Source: Pelargonium cotyledonis
Lineage: Eukaryota; Streptophyta; Magnoliopsida; Geraniales; Geraniaceae
Length of the DNA stretch: 23,988 nucleotides
Direction: 5' to 3'
Assembly (NCBI GenBank): GCA_036897625.1
Contig: JAYMTA010000812.1
Span: 1-23,988, forward strand
In this document: positions 12,101-20,649 of the stretch, piece after piece
Numbering within the stretch: the stretch's first letter is position 1
Layout of the letters: each line of letters opens with the position of its first letter
Program-made: the position numbers and the translations under genes
The notes under the pieces: model-generated
Database searches by the model: none
What the model was told of the DNA's origin: nothing
What the model saw: only the letters and a program-made list of their open reading frames with translations

Positions 12101-12813
12101 CTCCACCATAAAAAATACTACCAACACAATGGAACTAGAAAGGCATTAACTTAATGTTTGTAACTGACCATAACTTTTGTAGGAAATTGAAGGGTTCACC
12201 TACAATACAGACCAACCAATCATTTTATGCCCCAACTTAACTACTTAAGTACTTCCATAAAGAGTATTAATTTACCCAAAAGTCACCAAGTTCCCCTATA
12301 CTAGCCATTGACCAATTGTGTAAACCAGAATTGACTAAAACAAAACCAAGAACAAGCCAGTGAGCAAGCTTTGATTCCTCAAATGAATCAAGATGGCTTG
12401 AAATTTGAAGGACAATCCATTTCCGGGTCAGTGAATCAAGCAAGAGCAACAAATTTTAAGGTTAAAGAGAAACAAAACCATAGAACTGAATAGAGAGATG
12501 GTTACCCAACAAGATTAACCCGCAGACGCAAGCTCAATTCGACGAAGAGTTCAAACATTTGACCCACATCGGCGGCATTTCCGTGGGAGTAAAGCAAAGT
12601 GGCGGAAGCCTTGGGGTGCTTGACGTGTACGGCTACGATTTCGTTTCCACGACGAGTGCGGAGCTTGAGGACGTCGACTTGGTCTCTCCTCGGCACCTCC
12701 GGGATGAGCAAGCGGCCGCCGTCGAAGTCATCGGCTAGGATCACAGTGTAAGACGGCGGAGTGGGCGGGAAGAAGGCGAATTTGGCGGCGATTGACGACG
12801 TAACTCCGCCCAT
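9164..12813 (-). CDS. ABHD17-like alpha/beta hydrolase (probable protein depalmitoylase)
   Basis: Five exons (12506-12813, 11493-11529, 10482-10718, 10343-10390, 9164-9568) with GT-AG introns join in frame to 344 residues. The first in-frame ATG is 12813-12811. The fold is shown by an HGN oxyanion motif (77-79), the nucleophile elbow GQSVGSG with Ser149, an acidic DEVVD segment with Asp214, and GGGHCNL with His243, in the order expected for a serine hydrolase triad. Members of the ABHD17 clade remove palmitate from membrane proteins. The N-terminus MGGVTSS fits an N-myristoylation signal (Gly2, Ser6), which would place the enzyme on membranes; this is inference. The last 70 or so residues are Ser/Lys-rich and probably disordered, ending RRRKGLVW. 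Intron 2 has a perfect palindrome and intron 4 a SINE-like insertion. The gene looks functional; the exact substrate is unknown. Confidence 0.93.
9667..9810 (-). mobile_element. SINE-like retroposon in intron 4 of the hydrolase gene
   Basis: A run of 14 T (9667-9680) would be the poly-A tail of a minus-strand element. At its other end the minus strand reads AGTTCGAGCCT (9782-9792), close to the pol III B-box GGTTCGANNCC. A clear A-box and target-site duplication were not found, so the 5' end and the family remain unsettled. Confidence 0.45.
11103..11134. repeat. Perfect 32-bp palindrome in intron 2 of the hydrolase gene
   Basis: The half-site TTACCTTTAAATTAAT is followed directly by its exact reverse complement, with no spacer. 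It lies in the intron 10719-11492. It could form a cruciform in DNA or a hairpin in pre-mRNA, or be a footprint of an inverted duplication. Confidence 0.95.
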
Positions 12814-12845
12814 CCTCTTCTTCTCATGAGAGGCTCCCAATTCAT
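12741..12845 (-). promoter_or_regulatory. Upstream ORF overlapping the hydrolase start codon
   Basis: An ATG at 12845-12843, 32 bases before the main ATG, opens a 34-codon frame beginning [10 protein letters not shown] that ends at 12741, inside exon 1 and out of frame with the main protein. If transcription starts upstream of 12845, ribosomes must leak past this ATG. The transcription start is unknown, so the role is inference. Confidence 0.45.
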
Positions 12846-12966
12846 AAAGCCCACCCACACACCCCTAACCCTCACCTCACGATCACAAAATTGAAAATCT
12901 GATCGACTATAACATCTGCGGAGCGGAGAGATAAGAAAGAAGGAGGAGAAGCAAAAGATGGGTGGA

Positions 12967-13008
12967 GGAGGTGGCGCGTAGGGAGAAGGAGGTGGCGCGT
13001 GGGGAGGA
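12967..13008. repeat. 21-bp tandem duplication upstream of the hydrolase gene
   Basis: Two units (12967-12987, 12988-13008) share GGAGGTGGCGCGT and differ slightly after it. They lie about 155-195 bases upstream of the ATG, in the leader or core promoter. On the gene's strand the tract is C/T-rich. Confidence 0.75.
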
Positions 13009-13026
13009 GGGCGAGTCAAACAAAGT

Positions 13027-14137
13027 GTGAGGTGTGGAATCTTTGAAAACGGAAAGGTAACAGTTTGGAATGAGAGGGTGAGTGCTCTCTGCTCAGCTTT
13101 CAGCTTTCAGCTTTGTGTTAAGGAGTGGGTATTGTCGCCTCATCGCCACCTGTCCACTTTTTTTTTTTTTTTACTATATATTTCAACCCCTTTCTTTTTT
13201 GCTTGTCCATTTTGTTTCATTGAATTATTTGTATAACATATACAGCGTAATACACGATTTTTGATGTTATTACTCTTATTATTCAATGTTAGAAACGCCC
13301 TAATGACAAGTTATGTGCAAACACAGGCAATCAAATTCACAATATATACTTTCGAATTACAGTGGACTTACAAGGCCTTCGTTTTGTAGGATGGGGCTAT
13401 CAAATTTGGTTTGTGACCCCTAATTTCGGGGCAGAGTTCCTTCGGCATATGTTCAAACGAATTCGTCTTTAGAGCAATTTGTTTGAGCGTTTTTTGGGGA
13501 TGATGACTCTCAAGTACATGTAGACTTCTTAGTGGTCGAATTGTTATAAAAATTTGTGCGTCATCACCAACCTATATTCTTCTTTCTTCTGTAACATTTT
13601 TTTTATAACTAATAGTCTATTCATCTTAAAATAGTTGTCCACTTTCATTTTTTTTTTCTTGAAGGTTAAGTATGAGTTACTTAGGGTTAGTTTTGCTCCT
13701 TGTACCTTCAAATGCTCTTGTTGTTGAATAGTCAATGGTTTGAATTAGTTGATAAGAAAGACCGTTGGTAATTCATGCATAACCATGGCTATTGTTGAGT
13801 TTCATAACTATTAGGTGGTTCATATGCTTATTCTCTAGGTCATTTCAATCAAGATACCACCCTACATCTTCTGATTTCTACACTATCCTCTTTCCAATTG
13901 TTGTAATGTTGGAACAAACATTTCATTACTATACTGTTGACACTAGATTATCCATATATATGCACCCCAAGTAGCCTCCATTTGGTATATCTCACACACT
14001 AACATTCTACAGAAATACAACAGAATCATGTAATCAACATATAAAAAATAGAACAGATTTCGACTTCAGATCACATCTGCATGTATATGATCTGCTTTCA
14101 AGTTTAAGAAAACATAAAGACGAGAAAAATTCATATT
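13027..14137. other. Spacer with no gene seen
   Basis: This lies between the 5' end of the hydrolase gene and the 3' end of the receptor kinase gene, both on the minus strand. It holds three tandem copies of a CAGCTTT motif (about 13097-13118), several T tracts, and presumably the hydrolase promoter and kinase 3' untranslated region. Confidence 0.5.
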
Positions 14138-15520
14138 CTAGAACGAATCGGTAGCAGTAGAGGAGCTAACCCATTTATCAGTAGCCACAGAATCCGGCGA
14201 AAGTGGGGGAGGATTGCTCTTCAAAAGTCCAGCATCATCAGCCTCAATATCCACAATTTCTACTTCTTGTTCTTTAACTTCTTCACTCTGAATTCCTCTC
14301 AGAACTTCCAGCACTTCATCCATGGAAGGCCTCATGTCCCTTTCCTGTTGTAAACACCGAAAAGCCAACTCTGCCACTGATGTTACCATCCTTCGTACAT
14401 TATAATCCCTTCCAAACCCGATAGATGGATCCACCAGCTCGTGCAGTGAGTGATTCTGAATCTTGTTGACAGCCATGTTAGCCAAGTTAATATCATGTCG
14501 GTGCCTAGTTATGTCCACAGCTTGTTTGGATGATATAAGCTCAGTCAATACCACCCCGAAACTATAAACATCGCTCTTGTTTGTTAATTGGTAGCACTGG
14601 TAATACTCAGGATCAACGTACCCGGGTGTCCCCTGAGGAGCAGTGGACACATGTGTAACATCATTGGGAAACAATCGAGATAATCCAAAATCAGCAACTT
14701 TGACACAGAAGTTGCTGTCAATTAGAATGTTGTTAGTCTTCACATCGCGGTGTATGATATCAGAATTGTGGAGGTAAGCAAGTGCATCGGCTGTCTCTAC
14801 CGCAATTTTCAACCTGATGGGCCAGGAAAGCAAACCCGATTTTGCTTGTTTTCCATGGAGATGATCAGCCACAGTTCCATTAGATATATACTCATATACT
14901 AGGAGGAGCTCTCTGCTACGCCTAGAGGTGCATCCATAGAGTGTGACAAGGTGCTGGTGGCGTAAGCGAGTAAGGATTTCAACTTCATTCATGAATTGCT
15001 CAACGCGTTTGAAATTGTTCTCAAAGAGACGCTTCACTGCAACTACTCGCCCATCGTGCAGCACACCTAACCAAACAATCGAAAAGTGACTTCAATACAC
15101 AGACAAAAGATAAATGCCTAAGAGAAATGTAAGGAGTTGGTTGATCTTGATTTCATTTACCATAATAAACAACACCAAATCCTCCATCTCCAAGTTCCTT
15201 AGAAGAGTCAAAACTATCAGTGGCTTCTTCAAGCTCAGTGTAGCTGAAAACTTGAACTCCAAAGTAGGTGCTCCCTTTCTCAAGGTCAGACCTGGATGAT
15301 AGATACGAAGGATTGCTTCGGGAAAAGTACGAACTAGAAGTAGCAAGACCTTTGCTCGAAGGAGTGCTACCCGTAGGAGCGGAGAGGTCTTTACTCACTG
15401 ATTGAGCAGCGATTCGCCTCCTCCTCTGTATCAACAAGAAAGCTCCTAACCCCAATATAATGCCCACAATGCCAGCACCTCCTATGGCAATGCCTATTAT
15501 AAGTGACACTGGTTTGCCTC
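14138..15520 (-). CDS. LRK10L1.2: LRK10L-type receptor kinase: transmembrane and kinase module
   Basis: Two exons, 15161-15520 and 14138-15066, encode the membrane and kinase half of a WAK/LRK10L receptor-like kinase. The first begins in phase (G|GA GGC) and gives GGKPVSLIIGIAIGG, a transmembrane helix, an RRRR stop-transfer run, a Ser-rich juxtamembrane part and FSYTELEEATDSFD. The kinase then follows: GDGGFGVVYYG loop split by the intron, VAVK lysine (15034-15032), HRD (14752-14744), DFG (14692-14684), GTPGYVDPEY and SDVYSFGVV. It is a non-arginine-deprived RD kinase, so probably active. The tail ends TATDSF. The sequence closely follows the Arabidopsis LRK10L1.2 family as I remember it. 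This module needs an upstream ectodomain exon. The adjacent one (15681-16447) is broken; the distal one (18385-19156) is intact and phase-compatible. Confidence 0.93.
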
Positions 15521-15680
15521 CTGTAACAATAGCAAATAAGCCATTAACAAAGAGCAAGCTAATCACACATTAAACATCTTACTGATGAACACACATTCTA
15601 ATTAAGCTGTTAACAAGAAATTGATATCTAAAAAGCTGTACAAAGCACCAAAGCAATCACTATATATCCAAATTAAATAC

Positions 15681-16447
15681 CTTTATCAGGATTGCAAACC
15701 CTGTTGCCACAAATGCAAATGGGTTCGCCGGAAATGTCATCAAAACCACATTCCCCACCAAAACTCATTGCAATTCACATCAAATGGGTTTCTATAGCTA
15801 ACATTGAAACCTTCCCTCAAAACCTCCCTGAGCAGCGAGCGGTCGGCCGTGAGCCTAGGCACGGCCGTTCCCAAAATCCGCACGCTCACGCTCACATTAC
15901 AGTGGATGATTTCCAGAACAGGATCAGTGGGCACCGGACCGACCAGATAATAAGCGTCGCTCGAGTCGGCGCCACTGTTAATGTCGCAGTGGAACTGATT
16001 ATTGGGCGTATTGGACATGACGTCAGTGCAGCCGTCGAACAAGGTTGCGTTCTCATTGCCGGCGTTGTAGTTGAATATGGAGGTATTGAAGGTGGTGTTG
16101 GGGAATTTCGTCAAACAGGTGGTGTTGGGGAATTTCGTCAAACAGGTGGTGTCCCATAAGTCCAGCCTGGCCAAGGTGAGAACTTGCCGAGCTGGGTCGA
16201 GTCGGAGGACGCGGTAGGTCACGGATTAGACTGTGACCTGAGGGAGGTCGTCGTCGCAGGTGAGGCGGAACTCTGGCGGGCCGCAGTATGAGGGGCGGTC
16301 GGCGCCAGTGAAGGGGTAGGAGATGCGGCGGAGGTGGCCGCAGGAGAAGGTTTGGTCGCAGTCGGGAAGGGTGAGATCGGCGGAGAAAGAAGCGGCCAAG
16401 TGGACGGAGACAAAGAATGCGAGAGTGAAGTTGAGAATTGGAGGCAT
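15681..16447 (-). pseudogene. Broken ectodomain exon of the LRK10L receptor kinase
   Basis: This exon encodes a secreted-type ectodomain: ATG at 16447-16445, signal peptide MPPILNFTLAFFVSVHLAAS, then a galacturonan-binding-WAK domain (CDQTFSCGHLRRISYPF, CGPPEFRLTC) and a WAK-associated C-terminal part. It ends DK with donor GT at 15680-15679, phase 1. Two lesions are seen. A TAA stop lies in frame at 16228-16226, and the same frame continues after it with SVTYRVL. Near 15755, after CNE, the frame shifts by one; the next frame gives GGECGFDDISGEPICICGNR, and the usual spacing to the first cysteine of this block is shortened. The exon length (767) is one base off the expected phase. A 27-bp tandem duplication is also present. 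Sequencing error or an allele-specific lesion cannot be excluded. Confidence 0.82.
16091..16144 (-). repeat. 27-bp tandem duplication inside the broken ectodomain exon
   Basis: Units at 16091-16117 and 16118-16144 are identical. They duplicate nine residues (TTCLTKFPN), adding an extra cysteine to the ectodomain. The frame is kept, so this change alone would not break the protein, but an unpaired cysteine could disturb folding. Confidence 0.95.
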
Positions 16448-17140
16448 TGGGTTGATGGAGGAGCAGAGGAGGAGACAATGTGATAGAGAAATGCCATTGT
16501 TTTTGGGTTTGGAAATAGGACGGTCAACAGTGTGTTCTATTTTGGTGACTCGGGTTTGACCGATTAAGGTTGACTTCAACTACCTTGTGCCCGTGGGGAT
16601 GGTTATGTTTTGGCTTTTCACTTGGAGGGTTCCTCTATTTTATTTGAGAAAGGCTATTTTTTCTCCATCTTCTAGACATTTTTTTTATATGAAGTTTAAT
16701 ATCTTGATGACCTCCCGCTTTTTAAAATGCTACGTACACTTCACCTAATTAACGAAATCTTTAAGTTAGAATAATGGTGAAACTCATATAACCTATTTTT
16801 CTTTTAAGAAAAAAACTTATGCGAATTTTTTTTTATAATTAAGAGTTTGCTGATGAGTTTCAATAGATGGAATCACTCAGGTATTAAACCATTTTATATA
16901 TACACTATAACATGTGATAGTATTAATTTCTCAAGAAATTATGTCGTCACACTCCACACATTGTGAACAATTAGCTAATTTATTAATAAAGTAGTTTCTT
17001 TAACCATTAATAAAGTAGTTAAAGTGTCATAGTCTAATAATTGAAGTATTATTTTACAAAAATAAAACACAAGTAAAATTACTAGCAAAGAACCTTAAAT
17101 AATGTACTCAATGTTGTACAAAATCATTTGTATATAATGT

Positions 17141-17361
17141 TTTTTTTATAAGCGACAGCCTAATGGTATATATATACAAGTAACTAATAGTGTTTAGGAA
17201 ATGGACAAATCTCTTAACCCTAGCCTAGAGTTTTTGGCACATTACCGCACTAAAGTGGTCTCTTACTCCACCACCACCAAGGATGTGTTGAGTGGGAATT
17301 GATCCGGAAACCTCCTCCCACTCACGCAGCTGGATTAACCAACTGCGCCACCCTTAGTGGT
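17141..17361 (-). mobile_element. tRNA-derived SINE with target-site duplication
   Basis: Read on the minus strand, the element starts near 17361 with CCACTAAGGGTGGCGCAGTT. TGGCGCAGTTGG (17350-17339) fits the pol III A-box, and GGATCAATTCC (17305-17295) is a B-box-like site. A run of A (T at 17140-17147) forms the tail. Flanking copies of TCATTTGTATATAATGT (17124-17140) and TCATTTGTATAGAATGT (17362-17378) match at 16 of 17 positions and are the target-site duplication. The element is about 220 bp. Confidence 0.88.
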
Positions 17362-17589
17362 TCATTTGTATAGAATGTTGTGTTTATTAGTAGAACACGA
17401 TACAGAAATTTGTCATTAAAATATTAGCATAACACAACACACAAGTTATGTGTGCAATATAATTTATAAATCCGGCGGTCTACACTAAATTAAGACATTA
17501 TAATTTTTTACACCACTAACCTTTCATTATTAAATGCCTCAATTTTATACAAAATTTTCTATACAAAGTAAAATGAAATTGTCCCCTAG

Positions 17590-17700
17590 TTGATGACTTG
17601 GTGGTCAAAACACACACCTTTTTTGTGGGAGGTCGTGGATTCAACAGGTGAAAATTTATTATTTTAGGTTAAAATTAAAGGAACAACTACTCGCTATTGT
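17590..17700 (+). repeat. Possible degraded SINE
   Basis: GACTTGGTGGTCAAAACACA resembles a tRNA-like A-box region, and GGAGGTCGTGGATTCAAC, about 40 bases on, resembles a B-box region. Neither end nor a target-site duplication was found. Confidence 0.35.
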
Positions 17701-18243
17701 GTAACTCAACTAATAAAAAAAATTATGTGACAGAACACCAATGTAGTGTATACATAGTGTATACATAGTGCAGTGTGATTGTGCAAAGTAGTGTTGTTTC
17801 AACTGGTTGTATGTATTCTCAAAAGGGTGATAAGCTGCAAAACCTCGACTCCCCATCTCATCTCATCTCATCTGGCACTTGAAAGGCTGCGAGAGGCGGT
17901 TTCCGAAAAATTTCTCATTCAAGTGGTACAACAAAGACTTTTTCCTTTTCAAACAATAAACATGTGTGTTGGTCTTTAAACGTATTTTTCTTCAAAATAC
18001 GTGTTCACTCTGGGTCTTCTAATAAAACCACTCCCTATTTATTTTATACGGGTCACGACCCAGTTCAACTCATTTGGTTTTTATATTGCCTTTAGTCAAT
18101 ATTGGCAGACACCCAAAAAAATAATGGTAAACATAATCAACGGTGGGTGGGAGTAGCAAAACACTATCTAAATCGGTCACATCTAATGTGACTGTGTTCG
18201 CTAGCCTAACACACTAAAAGCACAACAAATCTCACCCTTCACC

Positions 18244-18296
18244 TCACCTAACGCGCGCTAAAACGCGTAAATTCAAGTCGCTCCAGGAGATTTTTG
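18244..18296 (-). other. Candidate alternative terminal exon after the distal ectodomain
   Basis: On the minus strand a (TTC)n tract and CTACCTGAACAG form a good-looking acceptor ending at 18297. Reading on in the phase left by the 18385 donor gives about 17 residues (starting AKISWSDLNL) and then a TGA at 18246-18244. If used, it would yield a secreted ectodomain without a kinase. There is no transcript evidence, and the call is speculative. Confidence 0.2.
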
Positions 18297-18307
18297 CTGT
18301 TCAGGTA

Positions 18308-18328
18308 GAAGAAGAAGAAGAAGAAGAA
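18308..18328. repeat. (GAA)7 microsatellite downstream of the distal ectodomain exon
   Basis: Seven GAA units, read as TTC on the gene's strand. This makes a polypyrimidine tract 55-75 bases past the exon's splice donor. Confidence 0.9.
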
Positions 18329-18384
18329 AGACCCTCACATCTAATAATTTGGAACAAAATAATAGTACAATACATATAACATAC

Positions 18385-19156
18385 CTCCGCCGCAAGTTTT
18401 GGTGTATGGCTTGTCCGCGCAGTAGCACGCGAAACTACCAGAAGTGCTGTTGTGGCCACACGCGCCGCCCGATCGCACACACGCGTCGCACGCCTTGTTG
18501 CGAGCGTACCAGTTCACGCCGAAACCGTTTTCAATGGCCGCACCAACATTTTCAACCGTTACGATGGAGCTGCCGGTGTTTGGGAACGACGATTTGTTGA
18601 AAGGCACCACCACCCTCCTCGGGCACCCCGCGCCGTCCAAATAGTCATAAACTCCGTTCCCAGCCGTCGCGTAGTAACCATTCGCGTTGTCGCCGCAGCT
18701 CACTTCGGCGGGCTCGAGGTCGTAGGGATCGGTGCAGCCGGAGAACAAGGTCAGGTTGGCGCTATCGGACGTGTAATCGAAGAGAGTGAAATCGAGAGTG
18801 GCGTTGCTGGTGAGACAGAGACTGGACGGGTAGTCTTTTCTGGCCACCGTGAGGGACTTGTCGTCGCCGTGAATCTGAAGTACCTTGTACGTTTGTTGCA
18901 TGATTGTGATCTCCGCGGTGGCTCCGCTGCAAACTAGCTGAAACTCGGTCCCCGGATATCCGCAATATGGTTCCCGATTCGCCGTCCAGAAAGGATAGCC
19001 GATCCCGGAGATGTTGCCGCAGTTAAATGTTGTGTTGCAGGCTAGAAATTGGGCGTTGAATGCGCGCGATGGCGTTGGAGCATAGATCAAGAGTGTTAAT
19101 ATGGTTGCAGCAGCCATGATGATCATGGTTTGTGGGGGATGGAGATGGAGATGCAT
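18385..19156 (-). CDS. Intact LRK10L/WAK-type ectodomain exon (distal)
   Basis: One open exon of 257 codons plus one base. It starts at ATG 19156-19154; in-frame ATGs at 19126 and 19117 are alternatives, and the last has the best context (ATCATCATGG). A signal peptide (MIIMAAATILTLLIYAPTPS) precedes a galacturonan-binding-WAK domain (CNTTFNCGNISGIGYPFW, CGYPGTEFQLVC) and a WAK-associated domain ending CDACVRSGGACGHNSTSGSF and CYCADKPYTKTCGGG. There are many N-glycosylation sequons (for example NTT, NIS, NAT, NLT, NKS, NST). The donor GGAG|GTATGT lies at 18384-18383, leaving phase 1, the same as the broken exon at 15681-16447. Reading through the donor would add only MLYVLYYYFVPNY and a stop at 18341. 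No kinase exon follows before 15520. It is likely the first exon of the receptor kinase, or else a secreted ectodomain-only protein. Confidence 0.88.
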
Positions 19157-19220
19157 TTTTGCAGTTTGAACTTTGATGTGTAATTTGGAGAGAAAATGAT
19201 TTTATAATTTCCATTTCCTC

Positions 19221-19231
19221 ATATATAATAT
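19221..19231 (-). promoter_or_regulatory. Candidate TATA box for the distal ectodomain exon
   Basis: The minus strand reads TATTATATAT about 65-75 bases upstream of the ATG at 19156, a plausible spacing for a short leader. The surrounding AT-richness makes chance matches common. Confidence 0.35.
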
Positions 19232-19471
19232 AGGTCAGAAAGTTCTATTTGGAGGACTTGGTCTAAATACAATACTAATATTTTGACGCTCATGGGCCAA
19301 AAGTGGTTTATAAATTTAAAGTCTTTGAGTTTGAAATGAATGTCAAGCAAACCAGCCCAATTCTAGACTAATTATGATCCGTGCTTCCAATTTTTAAATA
19401 CCTGCAATTTCTTATTTTAGCTTAAACCATTTGTAATTATATTTGTTTCCCACCAATTAGAGCCTAATTGG

Positions 19472-19741
19472 TGGCTACCATTGTTGGTTGTTAGCTTTTT
19501 GTTTTTTTTCGGTGGTTATTTTTTTGTTTTGTTTCGGTGATTATATTTTAGTTTCTGTTGGGTATGCTAAAGAGGTCTTCTTAACTTCTCCCTTGTTATG
19601 AATAGCGATGTCTATGTCTGGGTTATCTTAGACTATGCCGTTCTTGTTTGGTTCCGGTTCTGGATTATAGTCCAAACTACTTCTTTGTTTCATTTCAAGT
19701 ATTATTAATAAATCGCTTTTCCTTTTAAAAAAAAAAAAAAA
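19472..19741 (+). mobile_element. Poly-A retroposon, probably a 5'-truncated LINE
   Basis: A T-rich, non-coding segment ends with AATAAA (19707-19712) and a run of 15 A (19727-19741). AGCCTAATTGG just before it (19461-19471) and AGCCTAATAGG just after the tail (19741-19751) match at 10 of 11 positions and look like a target-site duplication. There is no open frame, so this may be the 3' end of a LINE or the 3' untranslated part of a processed transcript. Confidence 0.6.
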
Positions 19742-20108
19742 GCCTAATAGGAACACAAAGATTCCTAAACTCTCTAATTTTTCTTCTTCTTTATTTCAGT
19801 ATGCAGTATAATAGTAGTATATTTGATGACCCTCAGATCTAATGAAAGAAATTAGTCAACAACTTGAGGCTCGCGCGTGGCACAAGAAAATATTTGTATT
19901 GCAAATCTGGTGGCTCACCAGGTCTTTAAACTAAAATTCCATGCACGTATAGTAACTGAGATAGAAGTACCTGACCCATGTGTTTGGGCCATGAATCAAA
20001 ATATCCTTAACAATTGTATCCAATATTTACTTTGGCTTAATTAACTTGGGTAAAGAGGTGGGTAATTATATGAGTTTGATTCATATTTGGTGTTGCAATA
20101 AACAAGTA

Positions 20109-20344
20109 CTCCATCCGTCTCAAAATGAGTGTCCTGTTTGTCTAAATTTTTTGTCTCAAAATGAGTATTTTATTTCCATATTTAGGTTATTATATTATTG
20201 TTTTCACCATGTTACCCTTATCACTTATGCACATGAGGTGTAGATGTGAAAGTGAGGGTTATATTAGAAACACACTAAATTATCTTATAATTCTTAATTT
20301 TTGCAAAAATTAGAATCAAGACGCTCATTTTGAGACGGATGAAG
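20109..20344. mobile_element. Stowaway MITE (Tc1/mariner type)
   Basis: The terminal inverted repeats are CTCCATCCGTCTCAAAATGA at the left and, reverse-complemented, CTTCATCCGTCTCAAAATGA at the right. About 25 bp pair with two mismatches. TA dinucleotides flank both ends (20107-20108, 20345-20346). The length is 236 bp and the interior is AT-rich. These are the standard marks of Stowaway elements. Confidence 0.93.
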
Positions 20345-20425
20345 TATTACTTTTTTTTTTATTTAGGGTTAACAAGTATTACATTGATATGCTTGATGTA
20401 TACAGAGATTAATTTACATAACCTT

Positions 20426-20554
20426 GAAGCTGACACCAAAATTACATATCCCCTCAACAATTTTTTTCCTTCATGTAACCCCCTTTGAAGTTGACACCAA
20501 ATCACATATAGCCCCAATCACCAAGAAGTTGACATTAAAATCACATAGCCTCCT
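20426..20554. repeat. Three spaced copies of a ~28-bp motif
   Basis: GAAGTTGACACCAAAATCAC-type motifs start at 20426, 20487 and 20525. Each is followed by CATAT or CATAG and a C-rich stretch. The spacings are irregular (61 and 38 bp). No coding or regulatory role is apparent. Confidence 0.7.
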
Positions 20555-20649
20555 GAATATATTTTTTTCTTCACCTAATTACCATCCTTATATTTCAATG
20601 GACCAAATTGCTAGTGATGCGCCTGTTTGACTTCGGGTCAAACTAAACA

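Larger units (their letters stand above)
16580..18287. other. Spacer between the two ectodomain exons; no kinase exon found
   Basis: This interval is AT-rich and holds a SINE (17141-17361), a possible second SINE relic (about 17590-17700) and a (CATCT)4 run (17854-17873). I see no transmembrane or kinase sequence in it on either strand. That matters because the distal ectodomain exon at 18385-19156 has no kinase exons of its own before the broken exon. Confidence 0.65.

Noticed and set aside
15692-16159. A 155-codon plus-strand frame opposite the broken ectodomain exon
   Set aside because: It is a shadow of the minus-strand exon. Its repeated GGVGEFRQT comes from the 27-bp duplication.
16219-16492. 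A long Ser/Pro-rich minus-strand frame overlapping the broken ectodomain exon
   Set aside because: Low-complexity out-of-frame reading of the same exon; it lacks the WAK domain cysteines.
17295-17350. A possible tRNA gene on the minus strand
   Set aside because: The A- and B-box-like sites are present, but no full cloverleaf is seen. The tail and target-site duplication show it is a SINE head.
18452-18937. A 161-codon plus-strand frame opposite the distal ectodomain exon
   Set aside because: It is a GC-rich shadow frame antisense to the real ectodomain, with low-complexity Val/Gly/Arg composition.
18385-19156. A self-contained secreted protein ending at 18341
   Set aside because: Reading past the GTATGT donor gives only a short, unrelated hydrophobic tail. 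A strong donor in the conserved phase argues for splicing.
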